Shown piece after piece: positions 1 through 8,884 of a DNA stretch of 49,449 bases. The stretch spans positions 1 through 49,449 of the forward strand of contig CACYTU010000038.1 in the NCBI GenBank assembly GCA_902777355.1, in the 5' to 3' direction. The notes below the pieces were generated by a model that saw nothing but the letters and a program-made list of their open reading frames with translations, made no database searches and was not told where the DNA came from. This DNA is from an uncultured Lachnospiraceae bacterium (lineage in GTDB: Bacteria > Bacillota > Clostridia > Lachnospirales > Lachnospiraceae). Every line of letters begins with the position of its first letter. Position 1 is the first letter of the stretch. A program made the translations under genes and the position numbers.

Positions 1-3000
1 TACGAAGACATTTTCGGGAAAGGATACTATTTCCTGGAGCTCCAGGACCACGGCTATCCTGACCAGCAGACGGTGAACGCCGAACTGCTCCGAATGAGCC
101 GTGAGCTGGGAATCCCCCTGATCGCGACCAATGACTGCCATTACACTTACGCGGACGACGCTGAAGCCCATGACATCCTGCTCTGTGTCCAGACCGGCAA
201 GAAGCTGGCCGATGAGAACCGCATGCGGTATCCGGGCGGCCAGTTTTACGTCAAGAGCGAAGAGGAGATGCGCCGCCTCTTTCCCTACGCGCAGGAGGCC
301 CTCGACAATACTCAGCGCATCGCCGACCGCTGCAGCGTGGAGATTGAATTCGGGGTCATGAAACTCCCGCATTTCGACGTACCGGAGGGTTACGACTCCT
401 GGACTTATCTGAACAAACTGTGCCGCGACGGCATGGAAAGGCGTTACCCGGGAATCTTTGAGGACGAAAAGCCGGGAATCCTGACGAACACGAAAGATAA
501 TGCGGGGATCCCGCCGGACCCGGAAGACAAAGCCGGGATTCCGCCGGATCGGGAAAACAGTCCTCCTGGCAAAGCCAATGCCGTAAGTGAGCCGGGACAG
601 GAGGAAAGAATGTATTCCGGCCTGTCCGCGAAGGAGCTTCGTGACCGTCTGGACTATGAATTGAATACAATCCGTCAGATGGGATACGTCGACTATTTCC
701 TGATCGTCTGGGACTACATCAATTTTTCACGCGAGAACGGAATCATGGTCGGACCCGGACGAGGCAGCGCGGCGGGCTCAATCGTCTCCTATTCCCTGGG
801 AATTACGGACATCGATCCAATCCGATACAACCTGCTCTTCGAGCGATTCCTCAATCCGGAGCGCGTTTCCATGCCCGATATTGACGTGGACTTCGGCTTC
901 GAGCGAAGAGGAGAGGTTATCGATTACGTCACCAGAAAATACGGAAAAGACCGGGTTATGCAGATCATCACGTTCGGAACCATGGCTGCCAGGGGTGTCA
1001 TACGCGACGTCGGCCGGGTCATGGACCTGCCCTACGGATTTGTGGATTCCATTTCCAAGATGGTGCCCCAGGAGCTGGGAATCACCCTGGAAAAGGCACT
1101 GAAAATGAGCCCGGATCTGCGCGGCACATACGAAAAAGACGACCGCGTCCACAAGCTGATCGACATGAGCCTGCGTCTGGAAGGTCTGCCGAGACACGCC
1201 TCCGTCCACGCGGCGGGTGTCGTCATCTGCTCTGAGCCCGCGGAGGACCTGGTGCCTCTCGCGCGTGCCCAGGACGGATCGACTACTACCCAGTTCCCCA
1301 TGACGACCATAGAGGAGCTTGGGCTTCTCAAAATGGACTTCCTGGGCCTTAGAACATTGACTGTGATCCAGAACGCCGTGGAGATGGCAAACCGGTCGAT
1401 TGAGGAAGCCGGGGGCGCTTACCCGCCCTTTGAACCGGCAGTCGGACCGTCCAGACCGACCGAAAACCCTCTGGGACCGGTGGTCTCCATGGATGCCCTG
1501 GACTACTCGGATCCCGGCATATACCGCTATATTTCAACCGGCAAAACAGACGGAATTTTCCAGCTTGAGTCGGGGGGCATGCAGAACTTTATGAAGGAGC
1601 TCCGCCCCGGGAATTTCGAGGACATCATAGCGGGAATCTCCCTGTACAGACCGGGCCCCATGGATTTTATCCCGCAGTACATCAAGGGAAAAAACAACCG
1701 GAGCGAAGTACGTTACGCCTGCCCGGAACTTGAACCCATCCTGCAGCCTACATACGGATGTATAGTTTATCAGGAGCAGGTTATGCAGATCGTCCGCGAT
1801 CTGGGCGGCTACACCCTGGGCAGAAGCGACCTGGTGCGCCGCGCGATGAGCAAAAAGAAGCAGAAGGTCATGGAACAGGAGCGCCACAACTTCGTGTACG
1901 GAAACCCGGAGGAGAATGTCCCGGGATGCGTCTCCCGCGGAATCGATGAGACTGTCGCTTCCGGCATCTATGACACGATGATGGATTTTGCCAGATATGC
2001 CTTTAATAAGTCTCACGCCGCCTGTTACGCTGTCGTTGCCTATCAGACAGCCTGGCTCAAATATTATTATCCCATGGAATTTATGGCGGCTCTGATGACA
2101 TCGGTCATAGATCATCCGACCAAGGTCGCTTCCTACATCCTTTCCTGCCGTTCTATGAAGATCCGCATCCTGCCTCCGGACATCAATGAAGGAGAGGCCG
2201 GTTTTTCTGTATCGTCAGGCGGGATCCGATACGCGCTCACTGCCATCAAGGGAGTCGGACGCCCGGTGATCGATGCCCTGGTCAACGAGCGGCGCCTGCG
2301 CGGACCCTTTAAGGATATCCGCGACTTCCTGACCCGCATGGCGTCCCAGGAAAAGGACGTCAACCGAAGGACAGTCGAAAACTTCATCAAGGCGGGCGCT
2401 CTGGATTGTCTGGAAGGCACCAGAAAACAGCTGATGAGCGTCTACGTCAGAATCCTCGATGACCTGCAGAGCTCCAAGAAGAACGACATGGCAGGTCAGA
2501 TGTCACTCTTTGACATTGCGGACGAAGAAGACAAAAAGGATTACGAGATCCGGATGCCCGATGTGGGCGAATATCCGGAGGAATTGAAACTTGCCTTCGA
2601 AAAAGAGGTGCTGGGCATTTATGTCAGCGGTCATCCTCTGCAGGCCTACGAGGGTCTCTGGAGAAGCCACGTCACTGCCTCGGCCTCGGACTTTGTCCTG
2701 GAGGAGGAAACAGAGAGCAGGCTGACCGACCGGCAGAAGGCTGTGATTGGCGGACTGGTCTCCGAAAAAAAGATCAAGTACACCAAAAACGACCAGGTCA
2801 TGGCCTTCCTCACGATCGAGGACATGACCGGAAATGTCGAGGTTATCGTCTTTCCGCGCACCTACGAGGAGAGCTCGGACATCCTGGATGAAGACAGCAA
2901 AATCTTTATCAGCGGCCGCGTCTCCCTGGAGGAGGAAAAAGACGGCAAACTTATCGCGGAGAAGATCGTCTCCTTCGACGATGTGCCCCGCAAGGTCTGG

Positions 3001-3213
3001 CTCCGCTTCCCTTCTTTCGAAAAATGGAAAGAAAAGGAGCAGTCTGTGCTGCGTACTGTTGCGGAGCACGGAGGGCGCGACCAGGTCGTGATCTACATCG
3101 AGGACCGCAAGGCCAAAAAGACTCTGCCGCCCGGACAGGGAATACGCGCCGACGACACGGTGATCGGACTTCTGAGCGGGATCTGCGGAGTCCGGAACGT
3201 GGTCCTGCAGTGA
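1..3213 (+). CDS. dnaE: DNA polymerase III alpha subunit, 5'-truncated by window edge
   Basis: Replicative DNA polymerase catalytic subunit, acting at the replication fork. The reading frame is open from base 1, so the true start lies outside the window; what is present begins inside the PHP domain (IATNDCHY near base 120). The polymerase core follows, with GPGRGSAAGS near 752 and the catalytic PDIDVDF at 874-894. A HhH-type region lies near 2230-2430, a likely beta-clamp motif QMSLF near 2497, and an OB-fold at about 2740-2990. Two stretches look inserted relative to usual DnaE: a Pro/Asp-rich linker at 469-615 with a duplicated 30-base unit, and a Pro-rich stretch at about 1405-1495. It is of the DnaE rather than the PolC type because no proofreading exonuclease domain interrupts the PHP part. 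pfkA follows after 335 bases. Confidence 0.97.
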   Translation, partial: YEDIFGKGYYFLELQDHGYPDQQTVNAELLRMSRELGIPLIATNDCHYTYADDAEAHDILLCVQTGKKLADENRMRYPGGQFYVKSEEEMRRLFPYAQEALDNTQRIADRCSVEIEFGVMKLPHFDVPEGYDSWTYLNKLCRDGMERRYPGIFEDEKPGILTNTKDNAGIPPDPEDKAGIPPDRENSPPGKANAVSEPGQEERMYSGLSAKELRDRLDYELNTIRQMGYVDYFLIVWDYINFSRENGIMVGPGRGSAAGSIVSYSLGITDIDPIRYNLLFERFLNPERVSMPDIDVDFGFERRGEVIDYVTRKYGKDRVMQIITFGTMAARGVIRDVGRVMDLPYGFVDSISKMVPQELGITLEKALKMSPDLRGTYEKDDRVHKLIDMSLRLEGLPRHASVHAAGVVICSEPAEDLVPLARAQDGSTTTQFPMTTIEELGLLKMDFLGLRTLTVIQNAVEMANRSIEEAGGAYPPFEPAVGPSRPTENPLGPVVSMDALDYSDPGIYRYISTGKTDGIFQLESGGMQNFMKELRPGNFEDIIAGISLYRPGPMDFIPQYIKGKNNRSEVRYACPELEPILQPTYGCIVYQEQVMQIVRDLGGYTLGRSDLVRRAMSKKKQKVMEQERHNFVYGNPEENVPGCVSRGIDETVASGIYDTMMDFARYAFNKSHAACYAVVAYQTAWLKYYYPMEFMAALMTSVIDHPTKVASYILSCRSMKIRILPPDINEGEAGFSVSSGGIRYALTAIKGVGRPVIDALVNERRLRGPFKDIRDFLTRMASQEKDVNRRTVENFIKAGALDCLEGTRKQLMSVYVRILDDLQSSKKNDMAGQMSLFDIADEEDKKDYEIRMPDVGEYPEELKLAFEKEVLGIYVSGHPLQAYEGLWRSHVTASASDFVLEEETESRLTDRQKAVIGGLVSEKKIKYTKNDQVMAFLTIEDMTGNVEVIVFPRTYEESSDILDEDSKIFISGRVSLEEEKDGKLIAEKIVSFDDVPRKVWLRFPSFEKWKEKEQSVLRTVAEHGGRDQVVIYIEDRKAKKTLPPGQGIRADDTVIGLLSGICGVRNVVLQ

Positions 3214-3308
3214 GTTCAAGATTTGTCTGCGAGTCCTGCGCCCCGGATTCCTGCTGCTGCCGCGCCCTTCGGAGTGTGATCTGCGCCTCCGCCACATAGA
3301 ATAAACAG

Positions 3309-3337
3309 TTGCAAAACCTATGCAGATACTCTAAAAT
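3309..3337 (+). promoter_or_regulatory. candidate sigma-A promoter for pfkA
   Basis: TTGCAA (3309-3314), a 17-base spacer, then TAAAAT (3332-3337). It lies about 210 bases upstream of the pfkA start. The rest of the 335-base gap has no convincing gene. Confidence 0.5.
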
Positions 3338-3513
3338 ATTTGATGACGGACTATCTCGTTTCGGCATTATTAACAGCAGTCAGGGACGAAAAGAATGCAA
3401 ATTTCTTTCTGCTGACTCTGGTGCCCGGACAGTTTTTCCTGTATTGCGGCACCCATACTTCGAAAGCGAATACATTGTGGATCGCCTTTTGCGTTGGCGG
3501 CACGTCATGTCGT

Positions 3514-3535
3514 TTACACGAAAAAGCGCGTGTAA
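3514..3535 (+). promoter_or_regulatory. hairpin touching the pfkA ribosome site
   Basis: TTACACG (3514-3520) and CGTGTAA (3529-3535) form a 7-bp stem ending two bases before the GAGGAGG ribosome site. It could affect initiation; no function is shown. Confidence 0.35.
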
Positions 3536-3548
3536 TGAGGAGGTATTT

Positions 3549-4523
3549 ATGGCAGCAAAAAAAGAATTTAATGCGATTGGCGTGCTAACAAGCGGCGGCG
3601 ATGCTCCCGGTATGAATGCTGCGATCCGTGCGGTTGTCAGAGAGGCCCTTCACAACAAGGTCAAGGTCAAGGGAATCATGCGCGGCTACAAGGGACTGCT
3701 CAATGAGGAAATCTTTGAGATGAAATCTGTCGACGTGGCCAATATCATTCAGCGCGGCGGCACGATCCTCGGAACCGCGAGATGTCTCGAGTTCAAAGAG
3801 CCTGAGGTACAGGCAAAAGCTGCTGATATCTGCCGTAAACACGGAATTGACGGCATCGTTGTCATCGGCGGAGACGGTTCCTACCGCGGCGCTCAGGCGC
3901 TTGCGCGCCAGGGAATCAACACGATCGGACTTCCCGGTACGATCGACCTTGATATCACATGTACGGAATATACGATCGGTTTCGACACTGCTGTCAACAC
4001 GGCAATGGACGCAATCGATAAGGTCAAGGATACCTCGTCCTCCCATGAGCGCTGCTCCATCATCGAGGTCATGGGCCGCCATGCCGGCTACATCGCACTC
4101 TGGTGCGGTATCGCCAACGGCGCCGAAGATATCCTGCTTCCTGAAAAATACGATTACAACGAGCAAAAGCTCGTCGACCATATCATTGAAAACCGCCGCA
4201 GAGGCAAGAGACACCATCTGATCATCAACGCCGAGGGTATCGGCCACTCCACTTCGATGGCTAAGCGCATCGAGGCGGCAACCGGCATTGAGACCCGTGC
4301 CACGATCCTGGGTTACATGCAGCGAGGCGGTGCACCTACATGTAAAGACCGCTACTATGCCTCCATCATGGGTGCCTATGCGACGGATATCCTCCTTCAG
4401 GGCAAGAGCAACCGCGTGGTCTGCTACCGCGACGGCAACTTTGTCGATCTGGACATCGAGGAAGCTCTGGCTATGACCAAAGAGTTCCCTGAGTACGAGT
4501 ACAAGATCAGCATGAACCTCTGA
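3549..4523 (+). CDS. pfkA: ATP-dependent 6-phosphofructokinase
   Basis: Phosphorylates fructose 6-phosphate to fructose 1,6-bisphosphate in cytosolic glycolysis. The 324-residue length is typical. Visible motifs are GGDAPG (residues 16-21), GGDGS (107-111), PGTIDLD (129-135), the MGRHAGYIA stretch and QRGG near the substrate site. Gly at the positions that separate ATP- from pyrophosphate-dependent enzymes supports ATP use. The usual Asn between the two Asp of TIDND is Leu134 here, while catalytic Asp133 is kept. I chose ATG 3549 because GAGGAGG lies just upstream; the frame stays open to 3309, but that extension does not look like PFK. A good terminator follows at 4684-4709. Confidence 0.97.
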   Translation: MAAKKEFNAIGVLTSGGDAPGMNAAIRAVVREALHNKVKVKGIMRGYKGLLNEEIFEMKSVDVANIIQRGGTILGTARCLEFKEPEVQAKAADICRKHGIDGIVVIGGDGSYRGAQALARQGINTIGLPGTIDLDITCTEYTIGFDTAVNTAMDAIDKVKDTSSSHERCSIIEVMGRHAGYIALWCGIANGAEDILLPEKYDYNEQKLVDHIIENRRRGKRHHLIINAEGIGHSTSMAKRIEAATGIETRATILGYMQRGGAPTCKDRYYASIMGAYATDILLQGKSNRVVCYRDGNFVDLDIEEALAMTKEFPEYEYKISMNL

Positions 4524-4683
4524 TCGGGAAAACGGCTGAACGACCGGTTTTTCGCATTTGTTCTGTTCCCTGCCGCGAAAGATTCACGGGCGGGCAGCCG
4601 GACCGGTGCAGTACAGTACAGGGAACCTGCAGGGGTGGGGACGCTGCGCTGTACATACAGAAAATGTACATACAGAGAAAAAG

Positions 4684-4709
4684 AGGGCGGGCAGGGCTCG
4701 CCCTTTTTT
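4684..4709 (+). terminator. intrinsic terminator after pfkA
   Basis: AGGGCG (4684-4689) pairs with CGCCCT (4699-4704), followed by six T. A 12-base direct repeat, TGTACATACAGA, lies just before it. Confidence 0.75.
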
Positions 4710-4755
4710 AATGACACAGCCCGTGAAATGTATTTTCCACTTTGCTGCGGACAGG
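4710..4755 (+). repeat. degenerate partial copy of family A repeat
   Basis: Begins ATGACACAGCCCGTG directly after the terminator T-run and keeps the AATGTATTTTCC core. The outer stem is AGCCC/GGGCT, where other copies have GGCCC/GGGCC, so both sides changed together. The second hairpin of the family is missing. Confidence 0.6.
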
Positions 4756-4783
4756 GCTGATTTGGAGACAGGAAAGGACTGTT

Positions 4784-5596
4784 ATGCCGGAAAAAATCAC
4801 ATCGGTATCAAACCCCCGGATCAGGCGGCTGGTCGAACTGCGCAAAAAAGCGAAGCTGCGCCGGGAAACAGGAATGTTTCTGATCGAGGGCACCAGGCTT
4901 TGCGCGGATACACCTGAGCCCTTTATCACGGAAGTATATGCGACGGAGGAATGGCTTTCCGATGCTCCGGACCAGGAGAAAGCCAGAATGTCAGGATTTC
5001 CCCTGACCGTCGTCTCGGAGGAGGTCATGGCAAAGGCCGCGGACACAGAGACTCCGCAGGGGATCCTGTGTGTCACTAAGATGCCGACATACACGATGGA
5101 AGAACTCATGGGGCGGGACAAAAAAGCAGAGCCGCTCCTGCTGGTTCTCGAAGACATCCGGGATCCGGGCAATCTGGGGACCATTTTCAGGACTGCGGAA
5201 GCTGCCGGAGCTACAGGAATTCTGATGAGCCGCGGCACAGTGGACCTCTTTAATCCCAAGGTGGTCCGCGCGACCATGAGCGCAATTTTCCGCATGCCCT
5301 TCGCGGTGAGCGGAGATCTGCCTGCTGACCTGCATAGACTGCGTGAACAGGGAATCAGGAGCTATGCGGCCCATCTGGGCGGGAAAAGGGCTTATGACGC
5401 CCTCCCTCTCACAGGGGGCAGTGCCTTTCTGATCGGCAACGAAGGAAACGGACTGTCGGCAGAAATTACAGAGGCGGCGGATGAAAAAATCATCATTCCC
5501 ATGTCAGGAGGGGCGGAATCCCTCAACGCCGCTATGGCGGCGGGCATTCTCCTCTTCGAAGCGAGCCGCCAGCGCCGGGCTGCTGCTTTGCAGTGA
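4784..5596 (+). CDS. TrmH/SpoU-family RNA 2'-O-methyltransferase
   Basis: Methylates a ribose 2'-hydroxyl in rRNA or tRNA using S-adenosylmethionine; the exact target cannot be told from sequence. It has 270 residues. An N-terminal substrate-binding part contains FLIEGTRL. The SPOUT domain follows with its three motifs: DIRDPGNLGTIFRTAEAAG, a central IGNEGNGLS, and IPMSGGAESLNAAMAAGIL, which form the knot and cofactor site. I chose ATG 4784 because GGAAAGGA sits about five bases upstream and homologs begin near this point. It lies downstream of dnaE and pfkA, as is common in Lachnospiraceae. The stop codon falls inside a 32-base repeat whose second copy is at 5686. Confidence 0.92.
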   Translation: MPEKITSVSNPRIRRLVELRKKAKLRRETGMFLIEGTRLCADTPEPFITEVYATEEWLSDAPDQEKARMSGFPLTVVSEEVMAKAADTETPQGILCVTKMPTYTMEELMGRDKKAEPLLLVLEDIRDPGNLGTIFRTAEAAGATGILMSRGTVDLFNPKVVRATMSAIFRMPFAVSGDLPADLHRLREQGIRSYAAHLGGKRAYDALPLTGGSAFLIGNEGNGLSAEITEAADEKIIIPMSGGAESLNAAMAAGILLFEASRQRRAAALQ

Positions 5597-5717
5597 GACA
5601 GCCCACGCGGCGGGAAAGCTTCGCAACGGGAGAGCTTCGCAACGGGAAAGCTTTTCAGCAAGAGCACTTTTCGGCGGGAGAGCCCGCAGTGAGACAGCCC
5701 GCGCGGCGGGAAAGCTT
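5590..5717 (+). repeat. duplicated 32-base segment across a stop codon, plus intervening short repeats
   Basis: 5590-5621 and 5686-5717 are near-identical and both contain GTGAGACAGCCC. The first copy includes the stop codon of the methyltransferase gene. Between them, an AGCTTCGCAACGGGA unit repeats. Confidence 0.7.
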
Positions 5718-5802
5718 TGCTGCAAAAGAGTCTCGAAGCGTTCGTTTCGCAATTTTATTAAATAATTTACATTTGGAGTAATACTTGTTTAGATTTTTTT
5801 CA

Positions 5803-5831
5803 TTGAGGGCTTTACTCTGTTGTGCTACTAT
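5803..5831 (+). promoter_or_regulatory. candidate promoter for the nfeD-SPFH pair
   Basis: TTGAGG (5803-5808), 17-base spacer, TACTAT (5826-5831). It sits in an AT-rich stretch about 100 bases upstream of the nfeD-like start. Confidence 0.45.
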
Positions 5832-5836
5832 CTAAA

Positions 5837-5861
5837 AGAACGCTCTGGAAAAGAACGTTCT
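5837..5861. promoter_or_regulatory. paired 10-bp palindromes, possible operator
   Basis: AGAACGCTCT (5837-5846) and AGAACGTTCT (5852-5861) are spaced 15 bases apart just after the candidate -10 box. The second is a perfect palindrome. Confidence 0.4.
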
Positions 5862-5932
5862 GAAGAAAACGAAGCTGACCTGTTTTTCGCAGTCACATTT
5901 ACGCTGGCGAAATACAGCGGAAGGAGGCGGGC

Positions 5933-6382
5933 TTGAATGCAATTTTTATTTGGCTGCTATTGATTGCGGCACTGCTGCTGGTCGAAGCAATGACCGCGGG
6001 ACTCACGACAATATGGTTTGCCGGCGGAGGCGTAGCTGCACTGGTCTGTGCTTTTCTGGGCGGACCTTTCTGGCTGCAGACCGGCCTGTTTGCGGCTGTA
6101 TCGCTGATCCTTTTGCTGGTGACCCGTCCGCTCGCTCTTAAATATATGCGCAAGGGGAGCGGCAAAAACAGCCTGGATCTGATGATCGGGAAGGAAGTCC
6201 TGGTCACGGAGAAAATCGATAATCTCCAGGGGACCGGAGAGGCCCAGCTGGAAGGACAATACTGGATGGCAAGATCCGATGACAGTGACCAGACCATTGA
6301 AAAAGGAGAAGTGGCTGTCATAAAGTCCATACAGGGGGTCAAACTGATTGTCGCAAGAAAAAATAAAATGACAACAATATAG
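5933..6382 (+). CDS. NfeD-like membrane protein
   Basis: Short NfeD-family protein of 149 residues that normally partners an SPFH/stomatin protein in membrane microdomains. The N-terminal 65 residues are hydrophobic with two or three membrane segments (FIWLLLIAALLLVEAM, then AALVCAFLGG and AAVSLILLLVT). The C-terminal 75 residues fit the small OB-fold of the family, from LMIGKEVLVTEKI to KLIVARK. The likely start is TTG 5933, five bases after GGAGG; no in-frame ATG is near. The SPFH gene follows after 170 bases, matching the well-known nfeD-SPFH pairing. Confidence 0.85.
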   Translation: MNAIFIWLLLIAALLLVEAMTAGLTTIWFAGGGVAALVCAFLGGPFWLQTGLFAAVSLILLLVTRPLALKYMRKGSGKNSLDLMIGKEVLVTEKIDNLQGTGEAQLEGQYWMARSDDSDQTIEKGEVAVIKSIQGVKLIVARKNKMTTI

Positions 6383-6408
6383 AAAGCGGCAGCACAGAAA
6401 CTGCCTGT

Positions 6409-6516
6409 GCCGGCTTCTTTACGGCAGGCGCCGGTTTTATTCTTCATCGCGCAAGACTCGCGAGCGGGTCTTGAAATAATGCTTTGCTTTATAAAATGAT
6501 TCAATCATTTTATAAA
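6409..6516. promoter_or_regulatory. three consecutive hairpins between nfeD and the SPFH gene
   Basis: CCGGC/GCCGG (6410-6414/6430-6434, followed by TTTTATT, so perhaps a weak terminator). CAAGAC..GTCTTG (6452-6473). A perfect 29-base palindrome at 6488-6516 with 14-base arms around one C. The last lies 26 bases before the ribosome site. Confidence 0.55.
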
Positions 6517-6552
6517 ATAGATTAATCCATTGATTTAGAGAGGAGAATCAAT

Positions 6553-7530
6553 ATGGTATCTATGGTTTTTATTTTTCTGGTCATTATCATAATGCTTATG
6601 GTCGTGACATCCTGCATTAAGATCGTTCCACAGGAGCACGCCTACGTTCTCGAGAGACTGGGAACTTATCAGGACACATGGCCCGCGGGTCTTCATTTTA
6701 AGACTCCCTTCATCGACCGTGTTGCCCGCAGGGTAAATCTTAAGGAGCAGGTTGTGGATTTCCCGCCTCAGCCGGTTATCACAAAGGATAACGTCACGAT
6801 GCAGATCGACTCCATCGTGTTCTTCCGGATCACTGACGCGAAACTCTATACCTACGGTGTGGAAAATCCCATCATGGCAATTGAAAATCTGACAGCTACC
6901 ACTCTCCGTAATATCATCGGTGATATGGAACTGGATGAGACACTGACTTCCCGTGAGACCATCAACACCAGGATGCGCGCGTCTCTGGACGTCGCGACAG
7001 ACCCCTGGGGAATCAAGGTCACCCGTGTCGAGCTCAAGAATATCACACCTCCCACTGCGATCCGTGAGGCAATGGAGAAGCAGATGAAGGCAGAGCGTGA
7101 GAGACGTGAATCCATCCTGAAGGCAGAAGGTGAAAAGAAGTCCGCAGTCCTCGTTGCAGAGGGCCGTAAGGAATCCCTGATCCTCCAGGCAGAAGCTGAC
7201 AAGCAGGCCACCATTCTGGCAGCTGAAGCGCAGAAAGAGCGCATGCTGAAAGAGGCAGAGGGCCGTGCCGAAGCGATCCGCAAGGTGCAGGAGGCGAATG
7301 CGGACGGTATCCGCATGATCCGCGAGGCAGGCGCCGACCAGGCAGTCCTGACACTCAAGAGCCTGGAGGCATTTGCCCAGGCGGCAGACGGCAAGGCGAC
7401 CAAGATCATCATCCCTTCCGAGATCCAGGGTATCGCCGGACTGGCAGCTTCCCTCAAGGGAATCGCGGAGACCGGAAACAGTGCCGGCGCGCAGGCTCCC
7501 GCGGCAAATACAGCAGACAAGAACGCGTAA
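6553..7530 (+). CDS. SPFH/band-7 (stomatin-like) membrane protein
   Basis: Stomatin/QmcA-like scaffold protein of 325 residues that assembles at the inner membrane. Residues 3-20 form a single membrane anchor (FIFLVIIIMLMVV). The SPFH domain spans about residues 25-190 (VPQEHAYVLERLG, DSIVFFRITDAKLYTYGV, LKNITPP). A long Ala/Glu/Lys/Arg coiled coil follows at about 175-260 (repeated AEGEKK, AEADKQ and AEAQKE blocks). The C-terminal tail is Ala-rich and low in complexity. Start ATG 6553 has AGGAGA upstream. It is paired with the upstream NfeD-like gene, as in many bacteria. A role in membrane organisation or protein quality control is family knowledge, not visible here. Confidence 0.93.
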   Translation: MVSMVFIFLVIIIMLMVVTSCIKIVPQEHAYVLERLGTYQDTWPAGLHFKTPFIDRVARRVNLKEQVVDFPPQPVITKDNVTMQIDSIVFFRITDAKLYTYGVENPIMAIENLTATTLRNIIGDMELDETLTSRETINTRMRASLDVATDPWGIKVTRVELKNITPPTAIREAMEKQMKAERERRESILKAEGEKKSAVLVAEGRKESLILQAEADKQATILAAEAQKERMLKEAEGRAEAIRKVQEANADGIRMIREAGADQAVLTLKSLEAFAQAADGKATKIIIPSEIQGIAGLAASLKGIAETGNSAGAQAPAANTADKNA

Positions 7531-7603
7531 TCGAAGATCGAACGATCAGATATCGGATGAGCGCGATATTCGCACAACCGCCTGTTCATATAATCAAAAA
7601 AAC

Positions 7604-7633
7604 TCCGCGGCAGATATTTTCTTCTGCCGCGGA
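7604..7633. other. 11-bp hairpin with an A-run on its left side
   Basis: TCCGCGGCAGA (7604-7614) pairs with TCTGCCGCGGA (7623-7633). On the - strand it is followed by a T-run, so it looks like a - strand terminator, but no - strand gene reads into it. On the + strand it may end the SPFH transcript without a clear T-tract. Confidence 0.5.
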
Positions 7634-7689
7634 TGTCGATTAAACAGCGCAAAAAATCCGGGCTGACCATAGTCGCCCGCGGGATACAG

Positions 7690-7756
7690 CCGCCTCTTTA
7701 ATACAACTGCCTCTTTAATACAACCGCCTCTTTAATACAACTGCCTCTTAACTGCG
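7690..7756 (+). repeat. 17-base tandem repeat upstream of argF
   Basis: Three full units (7690, 7707, 7724) of CYGCCTCTTTAATACAA plus a partial fourth from 7741. The array lies about 120 bases before the argF start. Nothing else is recognisable in the 347-base gap. Confidence 0.85.
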
Positions 7757-7877
7757 TCAGCAGCCGGGGAGCACCGGGGCGGCCCGGACGGCGGCGGACA
7801 GCGGGGGACGGCGGGAAACCGCGGTGAATAAATACACTGAATGCATATGCCCTGATATTTCCAGAAAGGACGAATTC

Positions 7878-8867
7878 ATGATCAACCTCAAAGACAGAGA
7901 TTTTTTAAAACTGCTGGATTTTACACCCGAAGAGATTTTTTCCCTTGTGGAACTCGCAGCTGACCTGAAGGAAAAGAAGAAAAAAGGAATCCCCCACAGG
8001 TACTGCGAGGGCAAGAACATTGCCCTGATCTTTGAAAAAACCAGCACCCGGACAAGATGCGCCTTTGAGGTAGCCGGTCATGATCTGGGAATGGGCGTCA
8101 CCTATCTGGATCCGAGCGGATCCCAGATCGGGAAAAAGGAGAGCATTGCCGACACCGCCCGTGTTCTCGCAGGTATGTTCGACGGTATCGAGTACCGTGG
8201 TTTCGAACAGGAAATAGTGGAAGAACTGGCGAAATATTCAAAGGTCCCCGTCTGGAACGGCCTCACCAATGAGTTTCATCCCACCCAGATGCTCGCTGAC
8301 CTCTTGACCATTCGAGAGAATTTCGGACGTATCAAGGGAATCAGGCTGAGCTTTTTCGGCGACTGCCGCTACAATATGGCAAATTCCTGGATGGTGACCG
8401 GCGCCAAGTGCGGCATGCATATCACCCTGTGCGCCAACCGAACTTATTTCCCGGATTCCGAACTTGTTAAGGAGTGCAAGGCTATTGCGGAGCAGACCGG
8501 AGGCAGCATCACCCTCGAGGAAGATCCCCGCGCAGGTGCCAAAGACGCCGATGTTCTCTACACGGACGTGTGGGTATCTATGGGAGAGCCTATGGAGGCA
8601 TGGGCGGAGCGCATCGAGCAGATGAAGCCCTATCAGGTCACTGAAGAACTCATGGGCCTGGCTTCCGAAAACGCGATTTTCATGCACTGCCTGCCCGCTT
8701 TCCACGACCTCGGGACAACCATCGGAAGACAGATCCACGAGCAGTTCGGCCTGAAAGAACTCGAAGTGACCAACGAGGTCTTCGAGGGACCCGCTTCCCG
8801 CGTCTTTGAGGAGGCAGAAAACCGCATGCACACCATTAAGGCAGTGATTGCGGCAACTCTCATCTGA
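7878..8867 (+). CDS. argF: ornithine carbamoyltransferase
   Basis: Transfers the carbamoyl group from carbamoyl phosphate to ornithine, giving citrulline, in cytosolic arginine synthesis or, in reverse, in catabolism. It has 329 residues, typical of the family. Motifs: STRTR (residues 56-60, carbamoyl phosphate site), [11 protein letters not shown], the DVWVSMGE ornithine-binding loop and HCLP (270-273) with the catalytic Cys271. Start ATG 7878 is preceded by AAAGGA; a GTG at 7824 extends the frame but does not resemble the family. No other arg gene is adjacent, so sequence cannot separate an anabolic from a catabolic role. Confidence 0.96.
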   Translation: MINLKDRDFLKLLDFTPEEIFSLVELAADLKEKKKKGIPHRYCEGKNIALIFEKTSTRTRCAFEVAGHDLGMGVTYLDPSGSQIGKKESIADTARVLAGMFDGIEYRGFEQEIVEELAKYSKVPVWNGLTNEFHPTQMLADLLTIRENFGRIKGIRLSFFGDCRYNMANSWMVTGAKCGMHITLCANRTYFPDSELVKECKAIAEQTGGSITLEEDPRAGAKDADVLYTDVWVSMGEPMEAWAERIEQMKPYQVTEELMGLASENAIFMHCLPAFHDLGTTIGRQIHEQFGLKELEVTNEVFEGPASRVFEEAENRMHTIKAVIAATLI

Positions 8868-8884
8868 TAGAATCCATATTCTGG

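Noticed and set aside
5852-5861. LexA (SOS) box AGAACGTTCT
   Set aside because: Gram-positive LexA boxes are longer (CGAAC-N4-GTTCG); only the core resembles it, and the downstream genes are not SOS genes.
7822-7850. ArgR box before argF (TGAATAAATACACTGAAT)
   Set aside because: Only one half matches the TGAAT-N4-ATTCA palindrome; too weak to claim.
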